Below are positions 45,566-56,200 of a stretch of DNA of 64,000 nt, one piece after another (positions within the stretch are counted from its first letter, which is position 1; each line of letters begins with the position of its first letter). The DNA lies in NCBI GenBank assembly GCA_965218075.1, contig CBDCJZ010000003.1, positions 620,001 to 684,000 on the forward strand. The letters are read 5' to 3'. This DNA is from JANQHO01 sp965218075. Lineage in GTDB: Bacteria; Bacteroidota; Bacteroidia; Flavobacteriales; Schleiferiaceae. The notes below the pieces were generated by a model that made no database searches, had not been told where the DNA came from, and was given only the letters and a program-made list of their open reading frames with translations. The translations under genes and the position numbers were made by a program.

Positions 45566-48500
45566 TTTCTATGTACAGGACAGTTGTGGCATAGGCGATG
45601 TGAGCATCTGGAGGAGTCCTTTTTCCTTTGCTACGCTCTGCTCTTCTTTATCTGCTGCTACTTTGCCCATAGTCGAAGACTTTGAATTTGGGTTTTCTAA
45701 CAGCATTTTCCAGCAAAACCAAGATGTACTCTGTGCTTCGACCTATAAATGGAGCTATGAGACCTCCCTTGCCAGCGATGGTCGCCTGAGATTTTCTGTG
45801 CCGGGATTTGCCAATAATGGAAGCTCAGCAGCTACCTTGGATAGAGTGTTATCAGGAGGTACAGTTACCAATTATTTGATCCTAACAGCTGATTTGAGCA
45901 GTTACAGCAGTTCGAGTATTCTGGGGCTGGAATTCAGCTATATGCATCACGGAGAAGAAAGCCATGCTAATGACAGAGTATGGATACGGGGCAGCAACAC
46001 AGATGCCTGGGTGCAAATTTACGATCTGTATACCAATCAGGGCACAGCAGGCATCTACAATCAGGTGATTGGCTTAGACATTGACTCTATCCTCGCAAAT
46101 GCTATCCCTCCTCAAAGAGTCTCTTCTACTTTTCAAGTCCGATTCGGACAAGAAGATACTAATCCCGCTAATTCCCCCACAAGAACTGACGGCTATTCTT
46201 TTGATGACATTACCATTCGGGAAGTATGGTGTCCCTATCCTTCATCTTTGATGGCAAGCAATATTACAGACAGCTCTGCTACTCTCTCATGGACAACAGG
46301 TGGCGCTTCCAATTGGAATTTGGAATATGGTAGAGCAGGTTTTACCCCAGGAACAGGTAATTTCTTATATAATGTGTCTAATCCTCATATTTTAAGTGGA
46401 CTATCACCTAACACGGACTATGAGTTTTACGTACAAGACAGCTGTGGGGTGGACACTGTAAGTAGATGGGCAGGACTGGTTTTCTTTCCTACTAGCTGCG
46501 CTCCTTTTACTTTATCTGCTGCTACTTTGCCGATTGTCGAAGATTTTGAGTCAGCATTTGGTACTTATCAGCGAAATCGAAATGTGCTTTGTTATCCTAC
46601 CTATAAATGGAGCTATGAGACCTCCTTTGCTGATGAAGGTCGTTTGAGGTTTGCTGCATTGGGCTTTGCCAACAATGGAAATTCGGCAGCTACCTTGGGT
46701 AAATCAATCTCCGGCTTTTCCCTAGTAACCAACTACTTGATTATGACAGCTGATTTGAGCCATTACAGCAGTTCGAGTATTCTGGAGCTAGAATTCAGTT
46801 ATATGCATCACGGAGGATCTTCTCATCCCAATGATAAGGTATGGATACGAGGCAGCAACACAGATTCCTGGGTGCAAATTTACGATCTGTATGCCAATCA
46901 AGGCAGCGCAGGCATCTACAATTGGGTAATTGACTTAGACATTGATGCTATCCTCGCAAATGCCACCCCTCCTCAAAGAGTCTCTTCTACTTTTCAACTT
47001 CGTTTTGGTCAAGAGGGTGATGATGGGGCTCAGAGTACCACCGTTAGTGACGGCTATTCTTTTGATGACATTGCGATTCGGGAAGTATGGTGTCCGCGAT
47101 CGTCTTCTTTGAAATGGAATGGCATTGGACCTGATACTGCCTCGGTGAGCTGGACGGGTGGAGGAGGAGGGAACGTTTGGATCATTGAATGGGGGATTGC
47201 TGGTTTTACACAGGGATCGGGAACCCTTGACACCATCACCACCAACTCTTATACGCTAAAAGGGTTAACCCCGTTCACCACTTACGACTTTTACGTACGC
47301 GATAGCTGCTTCAGATCGGGGAATAGCCTTAGTTTCTGGACTTTCCCTATTAGCTTTACGACGCTTTGCCCTTCTTTATCTGCTGCTACTTTGCCCCTAA
47401 TAGAAGACTTTGAGTCCTTATCTGGCACTTTTCAGCGAGACACAGTGGTGTTTTGTGTTCCCACCTACAAATGGAGCTATGAGACCTCCCTTGCCAGCAA
47501 TGGTCGCTTGAGATTTGCTGTGCCGGGATTTGCCAATAATGGAAGCTCAGCAGCTACCTTGGATAGAGTGCCAGCAGGTAGTGCGGTTATCAATTATCTG
47601 ATTTTAACAGCTGATTTGAGCCATTACAGCAGTTCGAATGCCCTGGAGCTGGAATTCAGCTATATGCATCACGACGAAGAAAACAATCCTAACGACAGAG
47701 TATGGATACGGGGCAGCAACACAGGTGCCTGGGTGCAAATTTATGATCTGCATGCCAATCAAGGCACAGCAGGCATCTACAATCAGGTGATTGGCTTAGA
47801 CATTGACTCCATCCTCGCAAATGCTACTCCTCCCCAAAGAGTCTCTTCTACTTTTCAAGTCCACTTCGGACAAGAAGATAATTATCCCGCTAGTTCCCTC
47901 TCAGGAACTGACGGCTATTCTTTTGATGACATTGCCATTCGGGAAACCTGTCCAAGCCCTACCAAGCTAACAGCTACCCAGATTACTCAAACCAGCGCTA
48001 CGCTCTCCTGGGTTGCTGGCGGGGCTTCTAACTGGAATTTAGAATATGGCCTTTCAGGGTTTACTCTGGGACGTGGCACTCGGATTTCCACGCTACCCCT
48101 TCTTATTACTGTGAGCGGTTTGACACCTGGTCAATCTTATCAATTTTATGTTCGGGATAGCTGTGGAGCAGCTCATGTGAGTAGCTGGGCCGGTCCTCAT
48201 ACTTTTACTACCCTTTCGGCCATTTTGCCCTGTCCATCCCCATTGTCATTGTTGGCTACCCAGGTTACTCAGACCGGCGCTAAGCTGTCCTGGATTACAA
48301 GCGGGGCTTCTAATTGGGATTTAGAATATGGTCTTTCGGGATTTACTCTGGGAAGTGGCACTCGGATTTCCACGACTACCCCTTCTTATACTGTGAGCGG
48401 CTTGACGCCTGGTCAGTCTTATCAATTTTATGTTCGGAATAGCTGTGGAGTAGGCCATGTGAGTAGCTGGGCTGGTCCTGATGCTTTTATCACCCTTTCA

Positions 48501-49910
48501 GCCACTTTGCCCTGTCCATCCCCATCGTCATTGGGAGCTTCCAACATTACTCAGACCAACGCTAGGCTGTCGTGGATGTCAGGTGGGACTTCTACTTCTA
48601 ACTGGGATCTAGAATATGGTCTTTCGGGATTTACTCTGGGAAGTGGCACTCGGATTTCCACGACTACCCCTTCTTATACTGTGAGCGGCTTGACGCCTGG
48701 TCAGTCTTATCAATTTTATGTTCGGGATAGCTGTGGAGCAGCTCATGTGAGCAGCTGGGCCGGTCCTCATACTTTTACTACCCTTTCGGCCATTTTGCCC
48801 TGTCCATCCCCATCGTCATTGGGAGCTTCCAACATTACTCAGACCACCGCCAGGCTGTCGTGGATGTCAGGTGGGACTTCTACTTCTAATTGGGATCTAG
48901 AATATGGTCTTTCGGGATTTACTCTGGGAAGTGGCACTCGGATTTCCACGACTACCCCTTCTTATACTGTGAGCGGCTTGACGCCTGGTCAGTCTTATCA
49001 ATTTTATGTTCGGGATAGCTGTGGGGTAGGTCATGTGAGTAGCTGGGCAGGTCCTCATACTTTTACTACCCTTTCGGCCATTTTGCCCTGTTCATCCCCA
49101 TCGTCATTGTTAGCTACCCGTATTACTCAGAACACTGCTACGCTCTCTTGGGCTACGGGTGGGGCTTCTAATTGGAATATAGAATGGGATACGACTGGTT
49201 TTGCTCTGGGAAATGGAATTCGGATTCATACTGCTACCAACCCTCATACCTTGACTGCCTTAGCACTTGGGACAGATTATGATTTCTATGTTCGGGATAG
49301 CTGTGGAGTGGGTCATGTAAGTAGCTGGGCTGGTCCTGATGCTTTTACCACCCTTTCAGCCATTTTGCCCTGCCCATCTCCATCGTCATTGGGAGCTTCC
49401 AATATTACTCAAACCAGCGCTAAGCTCTCCTGGGTTACAGGCGGAGCTTCTACTTGGGATTTGGAATATGGTCTTTCGGGATTTACTCTGGGAAGTGGTA
49501 TTTTCTTATACAATGTGTCTAATCCTTGCACTTTAAGGGGCTTGATGCCTAACACCTTTTATGATGTCTATGTACAGGACAGCTGCAATGTGGGCAATGT
49601 GAGCAATTGGGTAGGACCCTTGTCTGTTAAAACCATTATTGGTATAGATGAGCTTCTCGAGCGCTCATTTCGCATTTATCCAAATCCTAGCGAAGGAGCT
49701 TTCAAGCTGGAGTTTAGCTCCTCTCTCGGAGAGGATATGGAGATCCGTATCACTAATATGATGGGACAAATAGTCTTGGAAGATGAGATTGAGAGTTTCA
49801 GTGGAAGCTACAGAAAAAGGCTAGAGATGGGAGCTTATCGCAGTGGAGTATACCTATTGCAGCTGATTACTGAAAAGGCTACTGTGAACCGGCGTATTAT
49901 TTTGCAATGA
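45468..49910 (+). CDS. Array gene 2, 3' part (frameshifted): anchor-J, FN3 and T9SS domains
   Basis: This frame continues gene 2 after the extra T at 45531-45535; the ATG at 45468 is incidental and true family sequence starts at about 45536 (TGLNPNTNYDFYVQDSCG). It holds three anchor-J jelly-roll modules (starting near 45640, 46503 and 47371; each LP.(V/I)EDFE ... VWIRGSNTDAWVQIYDL ... DGYSFDDI.IRE), separated by single FN3-like modules. Six more FN3-like modules (47946-49640) and the T9SS sorting domain (FRIYPNPSEGAFKLEFSS) follow. The last FN3 module is a chimera of inner and terminal types. Alone this part has no signal peptide, so it is expressed only if the frame is restored. Confidence 0.75.
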   Translation: MDLRALFQDRELLCTMFLVLTFLTGLNPNTNYDFYVQDSCGIGDVSIWRSPFSFATLCSSLSAATLPIVEDFEFGFSNSIFQQNQDVLCASTYKWSYETSLASDGRLRFSVPGFANNGSSAATLDRVLSGGTVTNYLILTADLSSYSSSSILGLEFSYMHHGEESHANDRVWIRGSNTDAWVQIYDLYTNQGTAGIYNQVIGLDIDSILANAIPPQRVSSTFQVRFGQEDTNPANSPTRTDGYSFDDITIREVWCPYPSSLMASNITDSSATLSWTTGGASNWNLEYGRAGFTPGTGNFLYNVSNPHILSGLSPNTDYEFYVQDSCGVDTVSRWAGLVFFPTSCAPFTLSAATLPIVEDFESAFGTYQRNRNVLCYPTYKWSYETSFADEGRLRFAALGFANNGNSAATLGKSISGFSLVTNYLIMTADLSHYSSSSILELEFSYMHHGGSSHPNDKVWIRGSNTDSWVQIYDLYANQGSAGIYNWVIDLDIDAILANATPPQRVSSTFQLRFGQEGDDGAQSTTVSDGYSFDDIAIREVWCPRSSSLKWNGIGPDTASVSWTGGGGGNVWIIEWGIAGFTQGSGTLDTITTNSYTLKGLTPFTTYDFYVRDSCFRSGNSLSFWTFPISFTTLCPSLSAATLPLIEDFESLSGTFQRDTVVFCVPTYKWSYETSLASNGRLRFAVPGFANNGSSAATLDRVPAGSAVINYLILTADLSHYSSSNALELEFSYMHHDEENNPNDRVWIRGSNTGAWVQIYDLHANQGTAGIYNQVIGLDIDSILANATPPQRVSSTFQVHFGQEDNYPASSLSGTDGYSFDDIAIRETCPSPTKLTATQITQTSATLSWVAGGASNWNLEYGLSGFTLGRGTRISTLPLLITVSGLTPGQSYQFYVRDSCGAAHVSSWAGPHTFTTLSAILPCPSPLSLLATQVTQTGAKLSWITSGASNWDLEYGLSGFTLGSGTRISTTTPSYTVSGLTPGQSYQFYVRNSCGVGHVSSWAGPDAFITLSATLPCPSPSSLGASNITQTNARLSWMSGGTSTSNWDLEYGLSGFTLGSGTRISTTTPSYTVSGLTPGQSYQFYVRDSCGAAHVSSWAGPHTFTTLSAILPCPSPSSLGASNITQTTARLSWMSGGTSTSNWDLEYGLSGFTLGSGTRISTTTPSYTVSGLTPGQSYQFYVRDSCGVGHVSSWAGPHTFTTLSAILPCSSPSSLLATRITQNTATLSWATGGASNWNIEWDTTGFALGNGIRIHTATNPHTLTALALGTDYDFYVRDSCGVGHVSSWAGPDAFTTLSAILPCPSPSSLGASNITQTSAKLSWVTGGASTWDLEYGLSGFTLGSGIFLYNVSNPCTLRGLMPNTFYDVYVQDSCNVGNVSNWVGPLSVKTIIGIDELLERSFRIYPNPSEGAFKLEFSSSLGEDMEIRITNMMGQIVLEDEIESFSGSYRKRLEMGAYRSGVYLLQLITEKATVNRRIILQ
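45531..45535 (+). other. T5 homopolymer causing a frameshift in array gene 2
   Basis: The sequence ACATTTTTAACAGG stands where gene 3 (52752-52755) and gene 4 have ACATTTTAACAGG or its equivalent, with four Ts. Removing one T restores an uninterrupted frame from 42995 to 49910. Confidence 0.9.
47946..49640 (+). repeat. Six tandem FN3-like modules in array gene 2
   Basis: These are modules of about 280 bp like those of gene 1. Two consecutive ones (about 48510-49080) are almost identical, both with GASNITQT.ARLSWMSGGTSTSNWDLEYG. The final one joins an inner-type first half to a terminal-type second half near 49490-49505. Confidence 0.8.
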
Positions 49911-50218
49911 GAAGTAGCAAAGTTTTTGCCATAGATTCTTGCCGATTTACGGACAAGCTGCTCGGTAATGCGGTTTAATAGCTGCTTAGTCAGTGTTTCC
50001 ACGAGGTCGGCATTAAGGCTAGGAAACTTTTTGTGCAGATTTTGAACTTCTATGTTTTTCCAGTCGTCCATTAGCGCAAAATAAGTCATAAGCCTTTTTT
50101 AATTAAAAAGCTTTGTTAAAAGATTAAATTTTAGTAATATTGGGCTGATCTCATGTTTCAAAAGGCTTCGCTCTTTTTAATGTAAAGAAGATCTTGTTTC
50201 ACTAAAAAACACTAAATC
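49911..50218. repeat. Spacer between array genes 2 and 3
   Basis: It contains the conserved post-stop block. On the minus strand, 49835-50089 holds an open frame of 84 codons (from 50071, MDDWKNIEVQNLHKKFPSLNADLVETLTKQLLNRITEQ...) that overlaps the end of gene 2. I do not recognise it, and the equivalents in the other spacers are broken. The shared promoter block follows: TTTG (50112-50115), 19 bp, TAATATTG (50135-50142). A linker of about 70 bp present in the other spacers is missing here. Confidence 0.65.
50112..50142 (+). promoter_or_regulatory. Promoter of array gene 3 (family promoter, best copy)
   Basis: TTTG-N19-TAATATTG fits the Bacteroidota promoter with one mismatch in the -7 element. 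The same element precedes gene 2 (42887-42917), gene 4 (57702-57732) and gene 5 (63402-63432), there with CTTG at -33. The leader of about 70 bp to the ATG is also conserved and contains AAAAGGCTTCGCCCTTTTT, which can form a short hairpin. Confidence 0.55.
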
Positions 50219-53200
50219 ATGAAAACTTTCAACTTAATTAATCTCTCTCTTTCTTTCCTCTTTCTTTCCTCTTTCTTTCCTCTTTCTTTAAAAGCCCAAC
50301 CCTCTACTTACACTGTGAGTGGACCTACCAGAGGACAAGGCTCGCTTTTAAATACGGAACAAACTAGGGTTAGTAGCGGTTGGAATATAATTCATCCATC
50401 TACTGCCTATGGCGGTGCATCGACCAATAGCTGGTCTTCAGCTCAAAGCATTGGCTTTCCCTTTTCTTTTTACGGCAGTCCAGCTACTCATTTCTGTGTG
50501 AGCAAGAACTACCTGTTGACTTTTGACACCACAGTTGCGGGAACCACTGTGAACAGTAGTATCACCACTGACAATACGGCTTTACCTCATGCCAATCTTC
50601 CCGACCATGCCATCGCTTATTTTTGGGGTGGCTTTAGTCCTCCGCTTGGGAGCGGCGATGACGTTTGGAGGAAGATCTTTGGCACGGCTCCCAACCGCCA
50701 GCTGTGGATTAAGAACTTTTCCTATAAACACGAGGCTCAGAGGCACAGCTACAACTTTGTAGTTTTAGAAGAAACCACCCATAAGATTTATGTAGTGGAT
50801 GCCCGATGGGCAACTCAAGGAGTGGGAAGCTATACAGTAGGTGTTCAGTTGAATTCTACCACTGCCATACAGCATCCCAATTCTCCTAATATTAGCTCTA
50901 TTAATGGAAATGTTTCCACTCCCTGGCCTAATGTGGACTATTACGAATTCACTCCTCGTTCCTTGGTAAACGACGATGCAGGAATTCTCAGCTTGGACGC
51001 TCCGGCTAGTCCAACTGTTCCCGGCTCTCAGTCGGTTCAGGTGAGCATTAAAAATCATGGAATTAACAACCTGGACAGTGTACGAGTGAACTGGAGTGTA
51101 GATGGAGTAGCTCAAGCCTCTTATAGCTGGAGGGGGAGTCTAGCTCCGGGTGCAGCTGCTGCTGCGGTCAATATCGGAAGCTATAATTTCACCCTGGGAA
51201 ATCCCATCCTAAAGATTTGGACGAGCAACCCCAATGGGAATCCAGACAATGATACTTCAAATGACACACTAGAGGTTTCTTTATTGGTTTGCAATTCACT
51301 TTCGGGAGCTTATACCCTTGGCGGGACTTCCAGCGATTTTCGAAACTTTAATTCTCTTGCTACTACTTTGCTCAACAACTGCGGTGTTTCAGGTCCTGTA
51401 ATCATTAAGGTAGCTCCTGGCACCTATGCGGAGCAGTTTACACTAGGGAATGTCGCTGGTGTAAGCCCGACAAATACGATTGTCATTGACGGTGGGAATA
51501 GCTCGCTAGTTAGGCTCACTCATGACGGTTCGACAAGCAATGCCACCGTGGCTTTTGACAGCACCAGCTATGTAAGCTTGAGGAATATAACTCTCGAAAA
51601 CACCAAAAGCTCAGTAGGTGCTTGGGTAGTGCATCTTCAGAACACAGATCATATCGTCATTGATTCCTGTTTGATTGAACAGCCGGTGAATGCAACATCT
51701 GACAGAGGGGGTATAGTGGGCTCGGGCAGCTTGACCAGTGCCTCTACAATTACTACGAATAAGCATTTGACTGTCTCTGACAATATCATCACAGGAGGTT
51801 ACTATGGAATATCTCTGGAAGGCAATGTAAGCGATGAAGGCAACCATATCTTGCGTAACCGCTTTATTGATATTGACTATTATGGCATTATAGTAGTTGA
51901 ACAGGACAGCCTGATTATCTCGGGCAATGTGATTGAAAATACCAATAGTAGTGGTGCCTATGACATATATTGTCTAAATATTATGGACTTTGAGATTACA
52001 GCAAACAATTTGCTTGACTGTGGCTATGAGGGGATAGTAATTTATGGAGGCAGCTCCAGTGGAACAGCTCGTTCACTGATTGCCAACAATATGATTTATG
52101 CTCCCGATGCGGCCATTAGTATGTCAGGAGACAACTCGAATGTGAATATTTATCACAATACGGCTGTGGGTCTTCCCGCTATGGAGTTTTCTGGCGGTAA
52201 CGATTCTAATATGAGTCTCTACAACAACATTTTCAGCAACCCAAGTGGAGTAGCTTTAGATGCTTTCTCGATCTTGCCATCGACCATTGATATCGATTAC
52301 AACCTTTATCAATACCAGGCAAGCGGGGGTATCGCATGGGACGGCTCTACGAACTATACAAACCTAGCCGCCTGGCAAGCAGCCAAGCCTGCACTCAATC
52401 AGAATTCTGTGGAGGGTAACCCGCTATTTGTAAATGCAACATCTCCTGCCGATCTACATCTACTAGGCACTTTGGCCAATGATATAGGTGACAATTCTGT
52501 GGGTATTAAAGTCGATATTGATGGAGATTCTCGCCCACTACCTCCTTCCACCAAGGTGGATATCGGCGCTGATGAATATCATCCAGCAACTTGTTTGTCT
52601 TCATCGGGTTTATCTATCTCAGCTATAGGCCAAACAACAGCCCAATTGAGCTGGACTGCGGGCGGGGCTTTAAATTGGAATATCGAATATGGATCTTGGG
52701 GCTTTATTCCAGGCTCGGGAACTTTTGTGTACAATGTCCCTAACCCTTACATTTTAACAGGTTTAAATCCCAGCACCAATTATGATTTCTATGTACAGGA
52801 CAGTTGTGGCATAGGCGATGTGAGCATCTGGAGGGGTTCTTTTTCCTTTGCTACGCTCTGCTCTTCTTTATCTGCTGCTACTTTGCCCATAGTCGAAGAC
52901 TTTGAATTTGGGTTTTCTAACAGCATTTTCCAGCAAAACCAAGATGTACTCTGTGCTTCGACCTATAAATGGAGCTATGAGACCTCCCTTGCCAGCGATG
53001 GTCGCCTGAGATTTGCTGTGCCGGGCTTTGCCAATAATGGAAGCTCAGCTGCAACCTTGGATAGAGTGTTATCAGGAGGTACAGTTACCAATTATTTGAT
53101 CCTAACAGCTGATTTGAGCAGTTACAGCAGTTCGAGTATTCTGGGGCTGGAATTCAGCTATATGCATCACTCAGAAGAAAGCCATGCTAATGACAGAGTA

Positions 53201-56200
53201 TGGATACGGGGCAGCAACACAGATGCCTGGGTGCAAATTTACGATCTGCATGCCAATCAGGGCAGAGCAGCAGGCATCTACAATTGGGTAATTGGCTTAG
53301 ACATTGACACTACCCTCGCAAATGCTATCCCTCCTCAAAGAGTCTCTTCTACTTTTCAAGTCCGATTCGGACAAGAAGATACTAATCCCGCTGATTCCCG
53401 CACAGGAACTGACGGCTATTCTTTTGATGACATTACCATTCGGGAAGTATGGTGTCCCCATCCTTCATCTTTGATGGCAAGCAATATTACAGACAGCTCC
53501 GCTACTCTCTCATGGACAACAGGTGGCGCTTCCAATTGGAATTTGGAATATGGTAAAGCAGGTTTTACCCCAGGAACAGGTAATTTCTTATATAATGTGT
53601 CTAATCCTCATATTTTAAGTGGACTATTACCTAACACGGACTATGAGTTTTACGTACAAGACAGCTGCGGGGTGGACACTGTAAGTAGATGGGCAGGACC
53701 GGGTTTCTTTGGTATTAGCTGCGCTCCTTTTACTTTATCTGCTGCTACTTTGCCGATTGTCGAAGATTTTGAGTCGGCATCTGGTACTTATCAGCGAAAC
53801 CGAAATGTGCTTTGTTATCCTACCTATAAATGGAGCTATGAGACCTCCTTTGCTGATGAAGGTCGTTTGAGGTTTGCCGTAAGTGGCTTTGCCAACAATG
53901 GAAATTCGGCAGCTACCTTGGATAAATCAATCTCCACCCCTTCCCTAGTAACCAACTACTTGATCCTAACAGCTGATTTGAGCAATTACAGCGGTTCGAG
54001 TATTCTGGAGCTAGAATTCAGTTATATGCATCACGGAGGATCTTCTAATCCCAATGATAAGGTATGGATACGAGGCAGCAGCACAGATTCCTGGGTGCAA
54101 ATCTATGATCTGTATACCAATCTCGTAGTAGGCATCTACAATTGGGTAATTGACTTAGACATTGACACTATCCTCGCAAATGCCACCCCTCCTCAAAGAG
54201 TCTCTTCTACTTTTCAACTTCGTTTTGGTCAAGAGGGTGATGCTGGGGCTCAGAGTACCACCGCTAATGATGGCTATTCTTTTGATGACATTGCGATTCG
54301 GGAAGTATGGTGTCCGCGATCATCTTCTTTGACAGCAAATACCATTGGACCTGATACTGCCTCGGTGAGCTGGACGGGCGGTGGAGGAGGGAACGTTTGG
54401 ATCATTGAATGGGGGGCTGCTGGTTTTACACAAGGATCGGGAACCCTTGACACCATCACCACCAACTCTTATACGCTAAAAGGCTTGACCCCATTCACCA
54501 CTTACGACTTTTACGTACGCGATAGCTGCTTCAGATCTGGGAATAGCCTTAGTTTCTGGACTTTCCCTATTAGCTTTACGACGCTTTGCTCTTCTTTATC
54601 TCCTGCTACTCTGCCCCTAATAGAAGACTTTGAGTCCTTATCTGGAACTTTTCAGCAAGACACAGGAATGTTCTGCAATTCCACCTACACGTGGAGCTAT
54701 GAGACCTCCCTTGCCAGCACTGGTCGCCTGAGATTTGCTGTGCCGGGATTTGCCAATAATGGAAGCTCAGCAGCTACCTTGGATAGAGTGCTAGCAGGTA
54801 GTGCGGTTATCAATTATCTGATTTTAACAGCTGATTTGAGCCATTACAGCAGTTCGAATGCCCTGGAGCTGGAATTCAGCTATATGCATCACGGAGAAGA
54901 AGACCATCCTAATGACAGAGTATGGATACGGAGCAGCAACACAGATGCCTGGGTGGAAATTTACGATCTATATACCAATCAGGGCCCACTAGGCATCTAC
55001 AATCAGGTGATTGGCTTAGACATTGATTCTATCCTCGCAAATGCTACCCCTCCTCAAAGAGTCTCTTCTACTTTTCAAGTCCGCTTTGGACAAGAAGATA
55101 CTAATCCCGCTACTTCCCCCACATCAGCTGACGGCTATTCTTTTGATGACATTGCCATTCGGGAAACCTGTCCAAGCCCCACCAACCTAACAGCTACCAA
55201 TATTACTCAAACCAGCGCTAGGCTCTCCTGGGTTGCAGTTGGGACTTCTAATTGGAATGTGGAATATGGTCTTTCGGGATTTACTCTGGGACGTGGCACT
55301 CAGATTCACACGACTATCCCTTCTTATACTGTGAGCGGCTTGACATCTGGAATGGGTTATGATTTCTATGTTCGGAGTACTTGCGGGCTGGTCTATGCGA
55401 GTAGCTGGGCCGGTCCTGATACTTTTACCACTCTTTCAGCCACTTTGCCCTGTCCATCCCCATCGTCATTGGGAGCTACCCATATTACTCAGACCAACGC
55501 CAGGCTGTCGTGGATGTCAGGTGGGATTTCTACTTTTAATTGGAACTTGGAATGGGGTACAGTTAATTTTGCTCTAGGAAGCGGTAATTTCTTACCTAAT
55601 GTGGCACCTACTCACTATACTTTAAGGGGTCTAATTCCCGGCACCTCTTATCAATTTTATGTTCGGGATAGCTGTGGAGCAGCTCATGTGAGTAGCTGGG
55701 CCGGTCCTTATACTTTTACCACCCTTTCGACCTCTTTGCCCTGTCCATCCCCATCGTCATTGTTGGCTACCCAGATTACTCAGACCAACGCCAGGCTGTC
55801 GTGGGTTACAGGCGGGGCTTCTAATTGGGATGTGGAATATGGTCTTTCGGGATTTACTCTGGGAAGTGGCACTCAAATTTCCACGACTACCCCTTCTTAT
55901 ACTGTAAGCGGCTTGACGCCTGGTCAGTCTTATCAATTTTATGTTCGGAATAGCTGTGGAGTAAGCCATGTGAGTAGCTGGACTGGTTCTCATGCTTTTG
56001 TCACCCTTTCAGCCACTTTGCCCTGTCCATCCCCATCGTCATTGTTGGCTACCCAGATTACTCAGAACAGCGCCAGGCTGTCCTGGGTTACAGGCGGGGC
56101 TTCTAATTGGGACCTGGAATATGGTCTTTCGGGATTTACTCTGGGACAGGGCACTCGGATTTCCACAACTACCCCTTCTTATGCTGTGAGCGGCTTAACG

